From: a virus
Reading direction: 5' to 3' (one strand)
IMG/VR virus record: IMGVR_UViG_3300043427_003381
Span: 1 to 51,130 of that record
DNA: 51,130 nucleotides
In this document: positions 7,060 to 15,868 of the stretch, piece by piece
How positions within the stretch are numbered: the first letter of the stretch is position 1
Layout: every line of letters begins with the position of its first letter
Translations under genes and position numbers: made by a program
The notes under the pieces: generated by a model
What the model saw: only the letters and a program-made list of their open reading frames with translations
Databases searched by the model: none
Told to the model about the DNA's origin: nothing

Positions 7060-10000
7060 ATGGCAACTATAGACGCTAAAAAACTACTACCACCAAGTAA
7101 GAAAACTGCAGCGATAGAGAAACAAAAGTTTCTTGTGCCTCTGCAAAATATTTCTGTAAATAAAAAACCTGCTGGTGATTTAAGACCAGTAGATAAAGAA
7201 ACAAAATCATCTGAAGATCTTTCAATTGTAAAGAAAAAGATTAACCAGTTAAGTCTTTTACTTAATGAAAGTTATTTAATTGAAAAGAAAGATAGGGAAG
7301 CAAGAAGAAAGGCAGAAGAAAGAAGAAAGTTCGAACAAAGAGAAAAAAATATTGAGAAGAAGGTAAAGAAAAATCAAGTATCTTCTAATCTAATACCATC
7401 GATTCCGGGTCAAAGTATTTTTGACAAGATTAATCGTTTTATTGGATTTACTCTACTTGGATACTTGTTTAATAACTATGGAAAAATTCTTCCAAAACTT
7501 TTGGAATTTGGAAGTGTTTTGAAACCAGTTGGAGAATTTGTTGAAAGTTTTGCTAAAAATCTTCTTAAGGGTGCAATTGATTTTGTTGAGTTTGGTTATA
7601 AAGCATACGACCAGACAAGAGATTTTGTTAAACAAGTCGGTGGTGAAGGAGCACAGAAAACATTTGATGAGTTTTCTAAGAACTTAAATCTTTTATTGAA
7701 TGGTGCTATAGCAGCTTCAATGTTGGTTGCAAGCACATCTCCCGGAAGACCTGGTAGACCTGGAAAACCTGGAAGAATGCCTGGTGGGAAATCACCATCT
7801 TTACCAAGGAATGCAAAACTTTCTTCATATTTGGGAAGAGACGCTCAAACCAAATTAATCGAGAGAAGATATGGCAATGATGCAGCAAGAATGTATGAGG
7901 CAAGAAAGTCTCAAGGTGCATCGGCAAGTCGTGCTCGTGCTGACGTTCTTAAAAGGTTTGATAAATTTGAAGGACCACAAAGAGGTCTCGCTGGGGGAAC
8001 CGGAAAAGGTTCAATTCTATCTCGCGGATTTGGTAAGTCTGCAAATAGAGCTGCTCTTAAGGTTCTTGGTAAGACGGGAACAAGAATTGCAAAGGGTGTA
8101 TTTGGTAGAGTTCCTATCATTGGTGGTTTGTTAGACTTTGCATTCTCTCTTGCTATGGGAGAGAACCCAGGAAGAGCAGCAGCAAAAGCAGTCGGTGCTA
8201 CTGTTGGTTCTGCTTTAGGGACATTAATTCCTATTCCTGGAGTTGGAACTATTGCTGGTGGTATTCTTGGTGATATAGTTGGTGGAGCAATGTATGATGC
8301 TTTAGTTGGAAGTAAGAAACCACAAGGTCGTGCAGAAGGTGGCCAAATATCTGGTGGAAGTCAAAAGTCAGTTGCTACTTCGAGAAGAATAAAAACAACT
8401 ACAAGAAAAGCCCCACCAAGAATTCAACCACAAAAGACACAACCAGGAAAAGATGTTGGTGGAAAACTGAAGATTGAAGAACTCTATGGTAAGGATGAAC
8501 CAGGACAAAGAAGTGCATTAAGAGCACTTCGTAAGAGTTCTGAGGATGCTAAAAAGATAAAATCTATTAATGGTCTTGTTGGTTCAATGTTTGGTGCTGG
8601 TATTGATCTGGCATTAGGACAAAGACCAGATAAAAATTTACCAAAAAATCTTGGAAACATTTTTGGTTCTGTAATTTCTTCTGCAATTGATATGGAACTC
8701 AACAAATCTTTTGGTGATATTTCTAAGACTATTGCAATGGCAGGCGGTGGTGCTGTCCCTTCAAGAGAAATCGGAAGACAATTGAGTATTGGTGAAAGGA
8801 TTGGTAGTTTTATTTCAAGAGCACTTGCGATTTCTATTGAGAGCTCTGCTACAAGAATACTTCAGAATTTACGTAATGAGATGAATATGGAAGGTGATGG
8901 AACTGGAGATGGTGATGGTGGTGGGGGTGGTGATGGAGGCGGTGGAGGCGAAATCCCAGGCGATGCTCCCCCAGAAGTTAAGGCAATGCTTGAAGCAATT
9001 TCTGCTGGGGAAGGAAGTTGGGATTCTGTAAATCCATCAACAACAGTACCTGGATTAAGCAATATGACAATTGCCGATGCTCGTAAAGCTGCAATAGCAA
9101 AGGGCATAAATCAACTTGGCGGATCTGGCGCTATGGGTAAGTGGCAGCAAATGCCAGATTTCATTCTCGGAAGAGCAAGAGATTCGGGGTTAGACCCAAA
9201 TAAAGATAAATTTACTCCGGAAAATCAAACTAAAATTGCTAGAATGTTGATGGCCTCTGTTTATCCTGGAGGTGAGGCGCAACTAGTTAAAGACGCTCAG
9301 AAAGATCCAATGTCTGCCGCTGCAAAGTTAAGAGGGACTTGGCCTTCTTTGCCCGGAGGAAGGCAAGCAAATACTACAGAGAAGCAATTTAGAGAAAATT
9401 TTGCAAAAGCACTACAAACATATAAATCGCCAACTGCGAAACCAACAAAAGGAGCATGGGCAGCAGTTCTTCCAAGGGGTAATCCAGTTCTTAATGAGGG
9501 ATTTGGTTATTCTGCCTGGAGGGGTAGAGTACATGAGGGTATTGATCTTGGCGTAGATGCTAACTCGCCAGTAACCGCATTGGCAGATGGAAAAGTTGTT
9601 GATATTTATAGAAATTTTGGCACGCATGGCGATGCAGTTTTAGTTCAGCAATCTGATGGAAATGTAATGGTATATGGTCATGTTAATGCTAAAGTTAGGA
9701 TAGGAGATCCGATTAAAAAAGGACAAACTATTGCTACTGTGAAATACTGGTTACAAAGAGGTAGAGATAATACACATTTGCACTTGGAAAGACGTATTGG
9801 AAGTTCAACTGGAAGAGCTGTAGATCCAACTGGGTATTTGAATTCGCTAGTACCAAAACCAGCATCAGGTATCGCAGCAGCACCAGGAACTAAAGTATCA
9901 TTTAATGGAACTACCTTTTTTAAAGGAACTAATGGTAAGTATTATAAAATGGGACGTGGAAATGTTCCAGTTGAAGTTGATAAAGGAACTTATGATAGTG

Positions 10001-10194
10001 CAAAGTCTGGTGGAACATTGATTTCTTCTTTACAGCAAAGACCACCGGCATCACTAGCACCATCACCACCAGCAGTTGCATCATTGAATAGGTCTGGAGT
10101 TTTGGAAACAGACACAAGCAATATGATTGCAGTAGTAAAAGAAAACTATTATCTCCAGGAAATTATAACTCCAAGTCCAACACAAGTAGCGTAA
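7060..10194 (+). CDS. Tail protein with tape-measure-like N-terminus, lysozyme-like and M23 peptidase domains
   Basis: 1044 aa. Residues 1-110 are charged coiled-coil; 119-142 hold the block IFDKINRFIGFTLLGYLF shared with the upstream protein; 230-600 alternate basic, Gly-rich and hydrophobic helices. A Gly/Asp linker (611-632) leads to a lysozyme-like domain at about 637-787 (AGEGSW with E651 as candidate acid; GAMGKWQQMP near 686-695). Residues 805-930 form an M23 zinc peptidase: HEGID (H825, D829), YGH (H874) and HLHLE (H906, H908), so all metal ligands are present. It would open peptidoglycan during injection. It starts two bases after the previous gene. T4 puts lysozyme in gp5 instead. 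Confidence 0.78.
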   Translation: MATIDAKKLLPPSKKTAAIEKQKFLVPLQNISVNKKPAGDLRPVDKETKSSEDLSIVKKKINQLSLLLNESYLIEKKDREARRKAEERRKFEQREKNIEKKVKKNQVSSNLIPSIPGQSIFDKINRFIGFTLLGYLFNNYGKILPKLLEFGSVLKPVGEFVESFAKNLLKGAIDFVEFGYKAYDQTRDFVKQVGGEGAQKTFDEFSKNLNLLLNGAIAASMLVASTSPGRPGRPGKPGRMPGGKSPSLPRNAKLSSYLGRDAQTKLIERRYGNDAARMYEARKSQGASASRARADVLKRFDKFEGPQRGLAGGTGKGSILSRGFGKSANRAALKVLGKTGTRIAKGVFGRVPIIGGLLDFAFSLAMGENPGRAAAKAVGATVGSALGTLIPIPGVGTIAGGILGDIVGGAMYDALVGSKKPQGRAEGGQISGGSQKSVATSRRIKTTTRKAPPRIQPQKTQPGKDVGGKLKIEELYGKDEPGQRSALRALRKSSEDAKKIKSINGLVGSMFGAGIDLALGQRPDKNLPKNLGNIFGSVISSAIDMELNKSFGDISKTIAMAGGGAVPSREIGRQLSIGERIGSFISRALAISIESSATRILQNLRNEMNMEGDGTGDGDGGGGGDGGGGGEIPGDAPPEVKAMLEAISAGEGSWDSVNPSTTVPGLSNMTIADARKAAIAKGINQLGGSGAMGKWQQMPDFILGRARDSGLDPNKDKFTPENQTKIARMLMASVYPGGEAQLVKDAQKDPMSAAAKLRGTWPSLPGGRQANTTEKQFRENFAKALQTYKSPTAKPTKGAWAAVLPRGNPVLNEGFGYSAWRGRVHEGIDLGVDANSPVTALADGKVVDIYRNFGTHGDAVLVQQSDGNVMVYGHVNAKVRIGDPIKKGQTIATVKYWLQRGRDNTHLHLERRIGSSTGRAVDPTGYLNSLVPKPASGIAAAPGTKVSFNGTTFFKGTNGKYYKMGRGNVPVEVDKGTYDSAKSGGTLISSLQQRPPASLAPSPPAVASLNRSGVLETDTSNMIAVVKENYYLQEIITPSPTQVA

Positions 10195-10218
10195 ATAGTA
10201 ATACGGTAAGTAAAAATT

Positions 10219-11493
10219 ATGACGGGAAGTAAGCAAGCAGCAACTACTGATATATTCGAAATAAGTTCCAACTCTGGTGGGGATTCTTTTGATGTAAGAG
10301 CTGGTGCTCCTAGAATTGAATATCGTGAGAGTATGATTGATAATACTATTCGTCTCACTGCAGCAATCGTTGATACGGGACAATCCTCAAGTTCTGTATC
10401 AGAAGCTTTAAAACTTCAAGGTGGCGAAAAAGTTTTGTTTAAATATACCGATGCTGCAGGAAATGTTTTAGATTTTTCTGATGAAAATGCTTTAAGACTA
10501 TCAAATAAAAGTCTTGAGATACGGTCATTTAAATCATCAAGTTTTATCGCTCAGGTTGTATCTAAGGAATTTCTTGATAATAAACTTTTAAAGAACAGAG
10601 TTACAAAGAGATATAGTGGAAAGATATCACAGACAGTTGAAAGTATTTTACGAGATGATTTAAAGACTGATAAGGATTTAGATATTAGTGAAACTCTTAA
10701 TACTTTTTCTGATTTTGGATTAAGAAAAGAACCTTTTGATGTTATTCTTCAACTCCAACAAATATCAATTCCTACTGTAGGAGGAAAAACTGCAGGGTTT
10801 TTCTTCTGGCAAACTTCAAAGGGATTTCATTTTAAGTCTGCTGATGAAATTTTTAATGGCACTCCAATTAAAACATATGTTTATAATTTTAAAAGTGAAA
10901 GAGAGGAAGTTCCTGTAGGTTATGATGATAAAATTTTAGATGCAAATTATGTACGAGTTGCAGATGTAGAGAAGCAACTCGACAATAATGCATTTGGAAC
11001 AGTTACAGAAACTTTTAACCCTAGTAATTTAGAATTTGCTAAAGAAACTCCATTACTTGCAGAGGGTGCTGGTAAGATTCTAGCAGGCAATGATTTGCCA
11101 AACTATAGCGATTACACAGGAGAAGCAACAGATTTTTTTGCTACACCAATATCAGTTGGTAATGCATTTGGAACTGGAGATTCTCTGGAGCAACAACTTG
11201 AAAAATCGAAAATAGAAAATGTTAATATCAAAGAAACTTTAGGGCAAGCAATACAAAATTATAGACAAAGATTAAACTTTATGATTGAAGTTAAAATACC
11301 AGGAGATTTTAGTTTAAAGGCAGGTGATATTATACGGTGCGATTTACCAGAATTGAGTTCGAAGACCACTCCGGAATTAAGTCCTTTAGATAGTGGCATA
11401 TATATGATATTAGAGTTATGTCATTACATTTCTCCTACACAAACTTACACTGGATTGGTTTTGGTTAGAGACTCTTTTGGTGTAAAGGCTTAA
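10219..11493 (+). CDS. Baseplate hub protein, gp27-like
   Basis: A 424-aa protein of the phage hub (gp27/gpD-type) class. The typical hub segment is near residues 170-215: LRKEPFDVILQLQQISIP, then GGKTAGFFFWQTSKGFHFKS, where a conserved small domain ends in an aromatic hairpin. The C-terminus has the expected late beta strands with IKVPGDF-like text (MIEVKIPGDFSLKAGDIIRC near 355-374). It comes directly before the OB-fold spike gene, the usual order of gp27 and gp5. Homology to T4 gp27 itself is inferred from architecture and position. Confidence 0.72.
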   Translation: MTGSKQAATTDIFEISSNSGGDSFDVRAGAPRIEYRESMIDNTIRLTAAIVDTGQSSSSVSEALKLQGGEKVLFKYTDAAGNVLDFSDENALRLSNKSLEIRSFKSSSFIAQVVSKEFLDNKLLKNRVTKRYSGKISQTVESILRDDLKTDKDLDISETLNTFSDFGLRKEPFDVILQLQQISIPTVGGKTAGFFFWQTSKGFHFKSADEIFNGTPIKTYVYNFKSEREEVPVGYDDKILDANYVRVADVEKQLDNNAFGTVTETFNPSNLEFAKETPLLAEGAGKILAGNDLPNYSDYTGEATDFFATPISVGNAFGTGDSLEQQLEKSKIENVNIKETLGQAIQNYRQRLNFMIEVKIPGDFSLKAGDIIRCDLPELSSKTTPELSPLDSGIYMILELCHYISPTQTYTGLVLVRDSFGVKA

Positions 11494-11504
11494 GGTAAAC
11501 AACA

Positions 11505-11717
11505 ATGGAAAAATCACTTCAACAACACATTAATGATGACCGCGATGAACTTGATAATCCAAATACAAGTGGCCAACGTCGTCGTCACTTAGAAGATGAA
11601 CTTGATGCTCTGGAGCAATATCAAGTTAATCATCCCGATGAAGATAAAGATCCAAACCCATTAGAATTGTATTGTGATACCCATCCAGATGCACTTGAAT
11701 GTAGAGTTTACGAATGA
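11505..11717 (+). CDS. Small acidic protein between hub genes
   Basis: 70 aa, rich in Asp, Glu and His (start MEKSLQQHINDDRDELDN), predicted helical, no membrane segment. The stop overlaps the next start (ATGA at 11714-11717), so it is coupled to the OB-fold hub gene. I do not recognise a family. Coupling suggests a hub assembly or stability role, which is inference. Confidence 0.72.
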   Translation: MEKSLQQHINDDRDELDNPNTSGQRRRHLEDELDALEQYQVNHPDEDKDPNPLELYCDTHPDALECRVYE

Positions 11718-14158
11718 CTAGTTATATTAGAGGAACCATACCATCTTCTGTTTTAATAAAAAGATTTATAGGTATCGGCCAAATATCTACAGATACCTAT
11801 GAAAAATATTGTATTCCTGACCGTGGAGGTGAGAAAGGGAAGGATGCAAAAGGTTGGTCTGAAAAATATAAGGTTCGCATGTGTTTTTTGAATTCTGAGG
11901 AAACACCAGATAATGATTTGCTAATAGTAGAAAGAGAAACCAATTTTCCTTCAGGGCAAGCTGCAGTACAAATGTATATGCCACTGGCTCCTGGCACTAA
12001 TGTTGAGGTTTATGGGTATTCTTATGGAGAGGGCCCCATTTTTCGATATGTAATGGGTTTTCCAATTACTAATCCCTTATGTGCTTTTGAAAAAAATAAA
12101 GATGGTAAGGATAATAAGGGTTGCAAACCAGTATCTGGATTTATTCCGGGATCAGGGCAATTCACAAGAGTTCCCTCATCCAATATTGATGGTTCCGATA
12201 TTGTAAACTTAGCAGGTGCTGGAGCAGATTGTAAATTCTCACAATCCGATAAAGATCTTGATAAACTAAAAGCGAATTTTTTTGTTCCCCCTGCTTGTAA
12301 ACCTTTTGACAGCAGCGCGATTAATAGCACAATTAAAAATCTAAAGAAAGATATTGAAGGACTAAAAGAAAGAATTAATGGACCAGATAGTGCTTTGTCT
12401 GATGCAGAAACTTTTCTAAGAGAAAAGCAAGCAATTATTGATGGTTTTGCTGATAAAATAACAGGATATATTAAGTGGTTAGTTGGATTTATAAAAGAGA
12501 TTGTAACTAGAGGGGTTAATTGGGCTGTAAATAAAGCAAAAGCAGCAGCGTTTTTAAATCAAAGGATACCTTTACAAGAGAAGAAAGCAAAAGCAATAGA
12601 TTTAATTCTCTGTTTGTTTAATAAAATTATTGATAACCTAGCTAAGATAGTTGCAGACTTCTTGAAGTCTGCAGTTGATCGTTATGTCAACGTAGCAGCA
12701 TGTGCTATTGAAAAGTTTCTTACCGAACTAGTCGGACAAATTATCGGACAAATACTAGGGGCAGTAAGTGGAATCATTAGTGCTGTTCTTGGAGCTATTA
12801 GTGCAGTTAAGGGATTAATTAATTCTATTCTTGATTCAATTTCATCTCTTTTAGATTTTCTTACTTGTGATGTAGTAGCAGAGTGTGCTGAAGTTACTGA
12901 GTGGAGCCCACTTGAAGGTGCAAAATCATCTGCTGTTTCTTTGAATGTTGGTGGAATTATAAATTCTGCCAAATCTGTTATTTCTTCTTTTGATTCCATT
13001 GCATCATCAATCAACCCTAGTAATTTTAATTTAAATATTGATATCAATTCATTAATTTCGGATGTTGCAGATTCTTGTAATGTTGGACCATTATTATGCG
13101 GACCTCCGAGTATCAACTTCCTCGGAGGAGGTGGAGGGCAAGGAGCATCTGCAAATGCTGTAATAGGTGCTGCTGGTGAAATTTTGGGTATTGATGTAGT
13201 CGGAACGGGATTCGGATATACAAGAGCACCTATTGTAAGTATCGAAGATTCTTGTGGAAGAGGTAGAGGAGCTACTGCTGTTGCGCGGGTTGGTAGAGTT
13301 CCTTATGTTCCACCACCAGGTGGTGGTGAAGGTGAAACAGGTGGTGGAGGAACTGGAACCGGCGGTGGAGGTGCAGGAACTGGAGCGGGAACAGGAACAG
13401 GTGCCGGAGGTGCGGGAGGCACTGGAACTGGTGCTGGAGGCACTGGGACAGGGACAGGTGGTGCTGGAGGCGCCGGTGGAGGAACTGGGACTGGTGAAAC
13501 TGGTTCAAGACCAAGACCTGGAGATATTGTTGATGGTATTATAGATGTTATAATAATTGAAAATGGATTTGGTTATCTACAAAAACCAGATGGTAGTTTG
13601 GGAGGAGATGGAAGAACATGGGCTGACAGATGTAGAACAAAAGTTAGAAGAGACAATGGAGTTTGGGAGTTCCCATATAATCCAGGAGAAACGGTGGAGA
13701 TACGGGTTGGTGATTTAGTTCAATTTCCTGGAGATACTGCTTTCACTGCAACAGAAAATTCTTCAATAACTGCACCACCTTGCCCTCCTGAAGATGCAGT
13801 TGTTAAAGATCCATCATCTTCAAATGGAACTTTCCCTGTTGTATTGGAACTTGTTGATACTGAAATTTTAGATCCTGGATTTGGTTTTGTAGATGGAGAA
13901 CCTATCACTGTCACTCCAAGTAATGGCGCAGAATTAGTTCCAAAGATAGGCAATAACGGACAAATCACAGGTATCGATGTTGTTAGAACTGGTATTGGTT
14001 TTACTGCCATCCCTGAAATCAATATAGATAGTCTGAATGGTTATAATGCAGTTATTAGACCAGTGTTTAAAGTTGTTAAAGGTGAAAGTGTGAGAAGACT
14101 GAGAGAAAGAGGTGTGTTGACTGTTGATGTAGTTGATTGTGTAGGAAAACCATTATGA
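11714..14158 (+). CDS. Baseplate hub spike protein with gp5-type OB domain
   Basis: 814 aa. The first ~125 residues resemble the OB-fold of gp5-type hubs (YKVRMCFLNSEETPDNDLL, then AAVQMYMPLAPGTNVEVYGY). Residues 205-400 are long helices, including hydrophobic Ile/Ala/Gly-rich ones (LVGQIIGQILGAVSGIISAV). Residues about 536-596 are an almost pure Gly/Thr/Ala linker. On either side are repeats of the pattern V-x-x-x-G-x-G-[FY]-x-x-x-P (DVVGTGFGYTRAPIV; DVVRTGIGFTAIPEI), also found in two fiber genes of this window. No lysozyme domain is present, unlike T4 gp5. It overlaps the 70-aa gene and the spike gene by four bases each. Confidence 0.66.
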   Translation: MTSYIRGTIPSSVLIKRFIGIGQISTDTYEKYCIPDRGGEKGKDAKGWSEKYKVRMCFLNSEETPDNDLLIVERETNFPSGQAAVQMYMPLAPGTNVEVYGYSYGEGPIFRYVMGFPITNPLCAFEKNKDGKDNKGCKPVSGFIPGSGQFTRVPSSNIDGSDIVNLAGAGADCKFSQSDKDLDKLKANFFVPPACKPFDSSAINSTIKNLKKDIEGLKERINGPDSALSDAETFLREKQAIIDGFADKITGYIKWLVGFIKEIVTRGVNWAVNKAKAAAFLNQRIPLQEKKAKAIDLILCLFNKIIDNLAKIVADFLKSAVDRYVNVAACAIEKFLTELVGQIIGQILGAVSGIISAVLGAISAVKGLINSILDSISSLLDFLTCDVVAECAEVTEWSPLEGAKSSAVSLNVGGIINSAKSVISSFDSIASSINPSNFNLNIDINSLISDVADSCNVGPLLCGPPSINFLGGGGGQGASANAVIGAAGEILGIDVVGTGFGYTRAPIVSIEDSCGRGRGATAVARVGRVPYVPPPGGGEGETGGGGTGTGGGGAGTGAGTGTGAGGAGGTGTGAGGTGTGTGGAGGAGGGTGTGETGSRPRPGDIVDGIIDVIIIENGFGYLQKPDGSLGGDGRTWADRCRTKVRRDNGVWEFPYNPGETVEIRVGDLVQFPGDTAFTATENSSITAPPCPPEDAVVKDPSSSNGTFPVVLELVDTEILDPGFGFVDGEPITVTPSNGAELVPKIGNNGQITGIDVVRTGIGFTAIPEINIDSLNGYNAVIRPVFKVVKGESVRRLRERGVLTVDVVDCVGKPL

Positions 14159-14766
14159 CAGATACAAAAGTAAGTTGGGATTTTTCTCGTATAGGAACAA
14201 CTCAAGGTGAATTAAGATTTGGTGACGTTGCCCTTGATGGAACAAAACTTGCGGTGCTTCTTCGCAATGTAAATCCATCAAAATCAACAGATCATTTAAT
14301 GTCATTTATTAATTCTGGAAAGTTTAATGGATCTACCTTGAATGTATGCCCCAGTGCATATCAAATTATTTGTGGAAAGACCCCGGTAGATGGAGTTTCC
14401 TTCGTGACATATGCAGAAAATGGTGATATGATTATTGGGGCTCCGAATGGTAGAATTAGAATATTTGCAAAAGATATTGAATTAACTTCAACAGGTAGTA
14501 GCAATTCAACTGGATTTATTCAGATGAATGCAAACGGGGGCATTGAAATCAACTCAAGATCAAATATTAATATTCAGACACCTACTAATATTAACGTTAC
14601 TGCAGAGAAGCAAATTTTAATTGCATCTCCGGGAGAAGTTAAAGTTAGAGGCCCTGGAGGTTGGAGAGCCCCTGTTGATTTTTGTTTTGGACCCATTGTT
14701 GGAGGAACAACCACATTACAATTTCTTGATGGACTTAAAAAATTAATTGGTAGTATAGGAGGTTGA
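14155..14766 (+). CDS. Baseplate central spike / beta-helix protein
   Basis: I start this at MTDTKVSW (ATG at 14155, overlapping the previous stop as ATGA), giving 203 aa; an upstream in-frame ATG at 14137 lies inside the hub gene. The C-terminal half is a run of short beta strands, NGGIEINSRSNINIQTPTN then INVTAEKQILIASPGE, the pattern of the gp5 C-terminal triple-stranded beta-helix. A role as the membrane-piercing needle attached to the OB-fold protein is the likely reading. In T4 these parts are one polypeptide; here they are separate genes. Confidence 0.62.
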   Translation: MTDTKVSWDFSRIGTTQGELRFGDVALDGTKLAVLLRNVNPSKSTDHLMSFINSGKFNGSTLNVCPSAYQIICGKTPVDGVSFVTYAENGDMIIGAPNGRIRIFAKDIELTSTGSSNSTGFIQMNANGGIEINSRSNINIQTPTNINVTAEKQILIASPGEVKVRGPGGWRAPVDFCFGPIVGGTTTLQFLDGLKKLIGSIGG

Positions 14767-14767
14767 T

Positions 14768-15847
14768 ATGGCAGATTTTGGTGAACTTTTAGTTGGCGGA
14801 CAGTTTCAGGTAACTGCAGGTCTTCCCGGAGGTCTTCCAGGACCTCCCCCAACAGTATTTGGAGGTAGTGCTGCAGGACCTCCAGTAAATGGTAGTGCTT
14901 GGATTGAAGGACCTATGTTGATTGGTTCTCCAATTGCATATCCATTACCTAGGCCAGCAGCAACTTTTATGTTAGGTAGAACACAAAACTATCTAGCACC
15001 AGAATTAAAGGGTTTACCAATACTAGCAATTACAAGTAGGGGGTTTGCACCTACTCCAACTGACTTATTGATCGGAGATCCTGCTGGTATTGTTGGAATA
15101 TCGATTAATTCATCAACTATCACTGTAACTAATAAAACAACAATTGGTATTTTTTCCAAAAATCTTACTGGAGTAATTCCAAAAGTAAATTTGGTTGGTA
15201 AAAAATTAGGTATAATAGCAAAAACAACTGTTACTGGTAAGACCTCAATTATAGGAGTAACTAAAGTTACGCCAAAATTAGCTGTTTTGGGTAAGGCAAA
15301 TATTAATGGTAGTTTAAGAGTTGCTGGGAAAATATCCAGCCCTACAATTGCAGAATTAAGAGCAAAAATTGCAACTAAAAAGACTAGACCATTTGATATG
15401 CCACACCCCAATAAAAAAGGGTGGAGATTGCGCCACGTTTGTATAGAAGGACCAGAAATTGCAGTTTATTGTAGAGGAAAAGTTCCCGAGGATGGTATTA
15501 TTAATCTTCCATCTTTCTGGGAAGGTCTTGTAAATGTTGAAGATATGTCTATTAACATAACTCCTCTTGGATGTTGGCAAGAACTTTTTGTTAAAGAGGT
15601 ATTATGGGGTAAGCAAGTTGTAGTTCGCAATAATGCAGGTGGTCCTATTAATGCAGACTATCATATTGTAGCCCGTCGCATAGACGATGACCTGATAGTT
15701 GAATATGAGGGAGAATCCCACGAAGACTATCCGGGTGGTAATGAAGATTATTCTTTTGATTTTGAGAGTAATTATGTTGAAAACTTAATTAAAGATACTG
15801 TTCGTAGTCATATTGACAGTAAACTGCAAATCGCTGATACAAAATAA
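14768..15847 (+). CDS. Tail spike/fiber protein with EGPE-type C-terminal domain
   Basis: 359 aa. Residues 1-100 are Gly/Pro-rich (GGLPGPPPTVFGG). Residues 105-200 form regular short beta repeats of the kind IxGxxTVTGKxxI (beta-helix or shaft). From about 208 comes a compact C-terminal domain: MPHPNKKGWRLRHVCIEGPE (EGPE at 227-230), AVYCRGK, then strands and an acidic tail. This domain with the H-P...EGPE...Y-x-R-G signature is found at the ends of fiber-like proteins in marine phages; its exact role (trimerisation or receptor tip) is not known to me. It starts two bases after the spike gene. Confidence 0.6.
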   Translation: MADFGELLVGGQFQVTAGLPGGLPGPPPTVFGGSAAGPPVNGSAWIEGPMLIGSPIAYPLPRPAATFMLGRTQNYLAPELKGLPILAITSRGFAPTPTDLLIGDPAGIVGISINSSTITVTNKTTIGIFSKNLTGVIPKVNLVGKKLGIIAKTTVTGKTSIIGVTKVTPKLAVLGKANINGSLRVAGKISSPTIAELRAKIATKKTRPFDMPHPNKKGWRLRHVCIEGPEIAVYCRGKVPEDGIINLPSFWEGLVNVEDMSINITPLGCWQELFVKEVLWGKQVVVRNNAGGPINADYHIVARRIDDDLIVEYEGESHEDYPGGNEDYSFDFESNYVENLIKDTVRSHIDSKLQIADTK

Positions 15848-15850
15848 ATA
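15843..15850 (+). promoter_or_regulatory. Late promoter box AATAAATA
   Basis: Overlaps the stop of the EGPE-domain gene and lies 18 bases before the ATG at 15869. One mismatch to the T4 late box. Confidence 0.4.
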
Positions 15851-15868
15851 TTCTAAAGATTTATAAAA

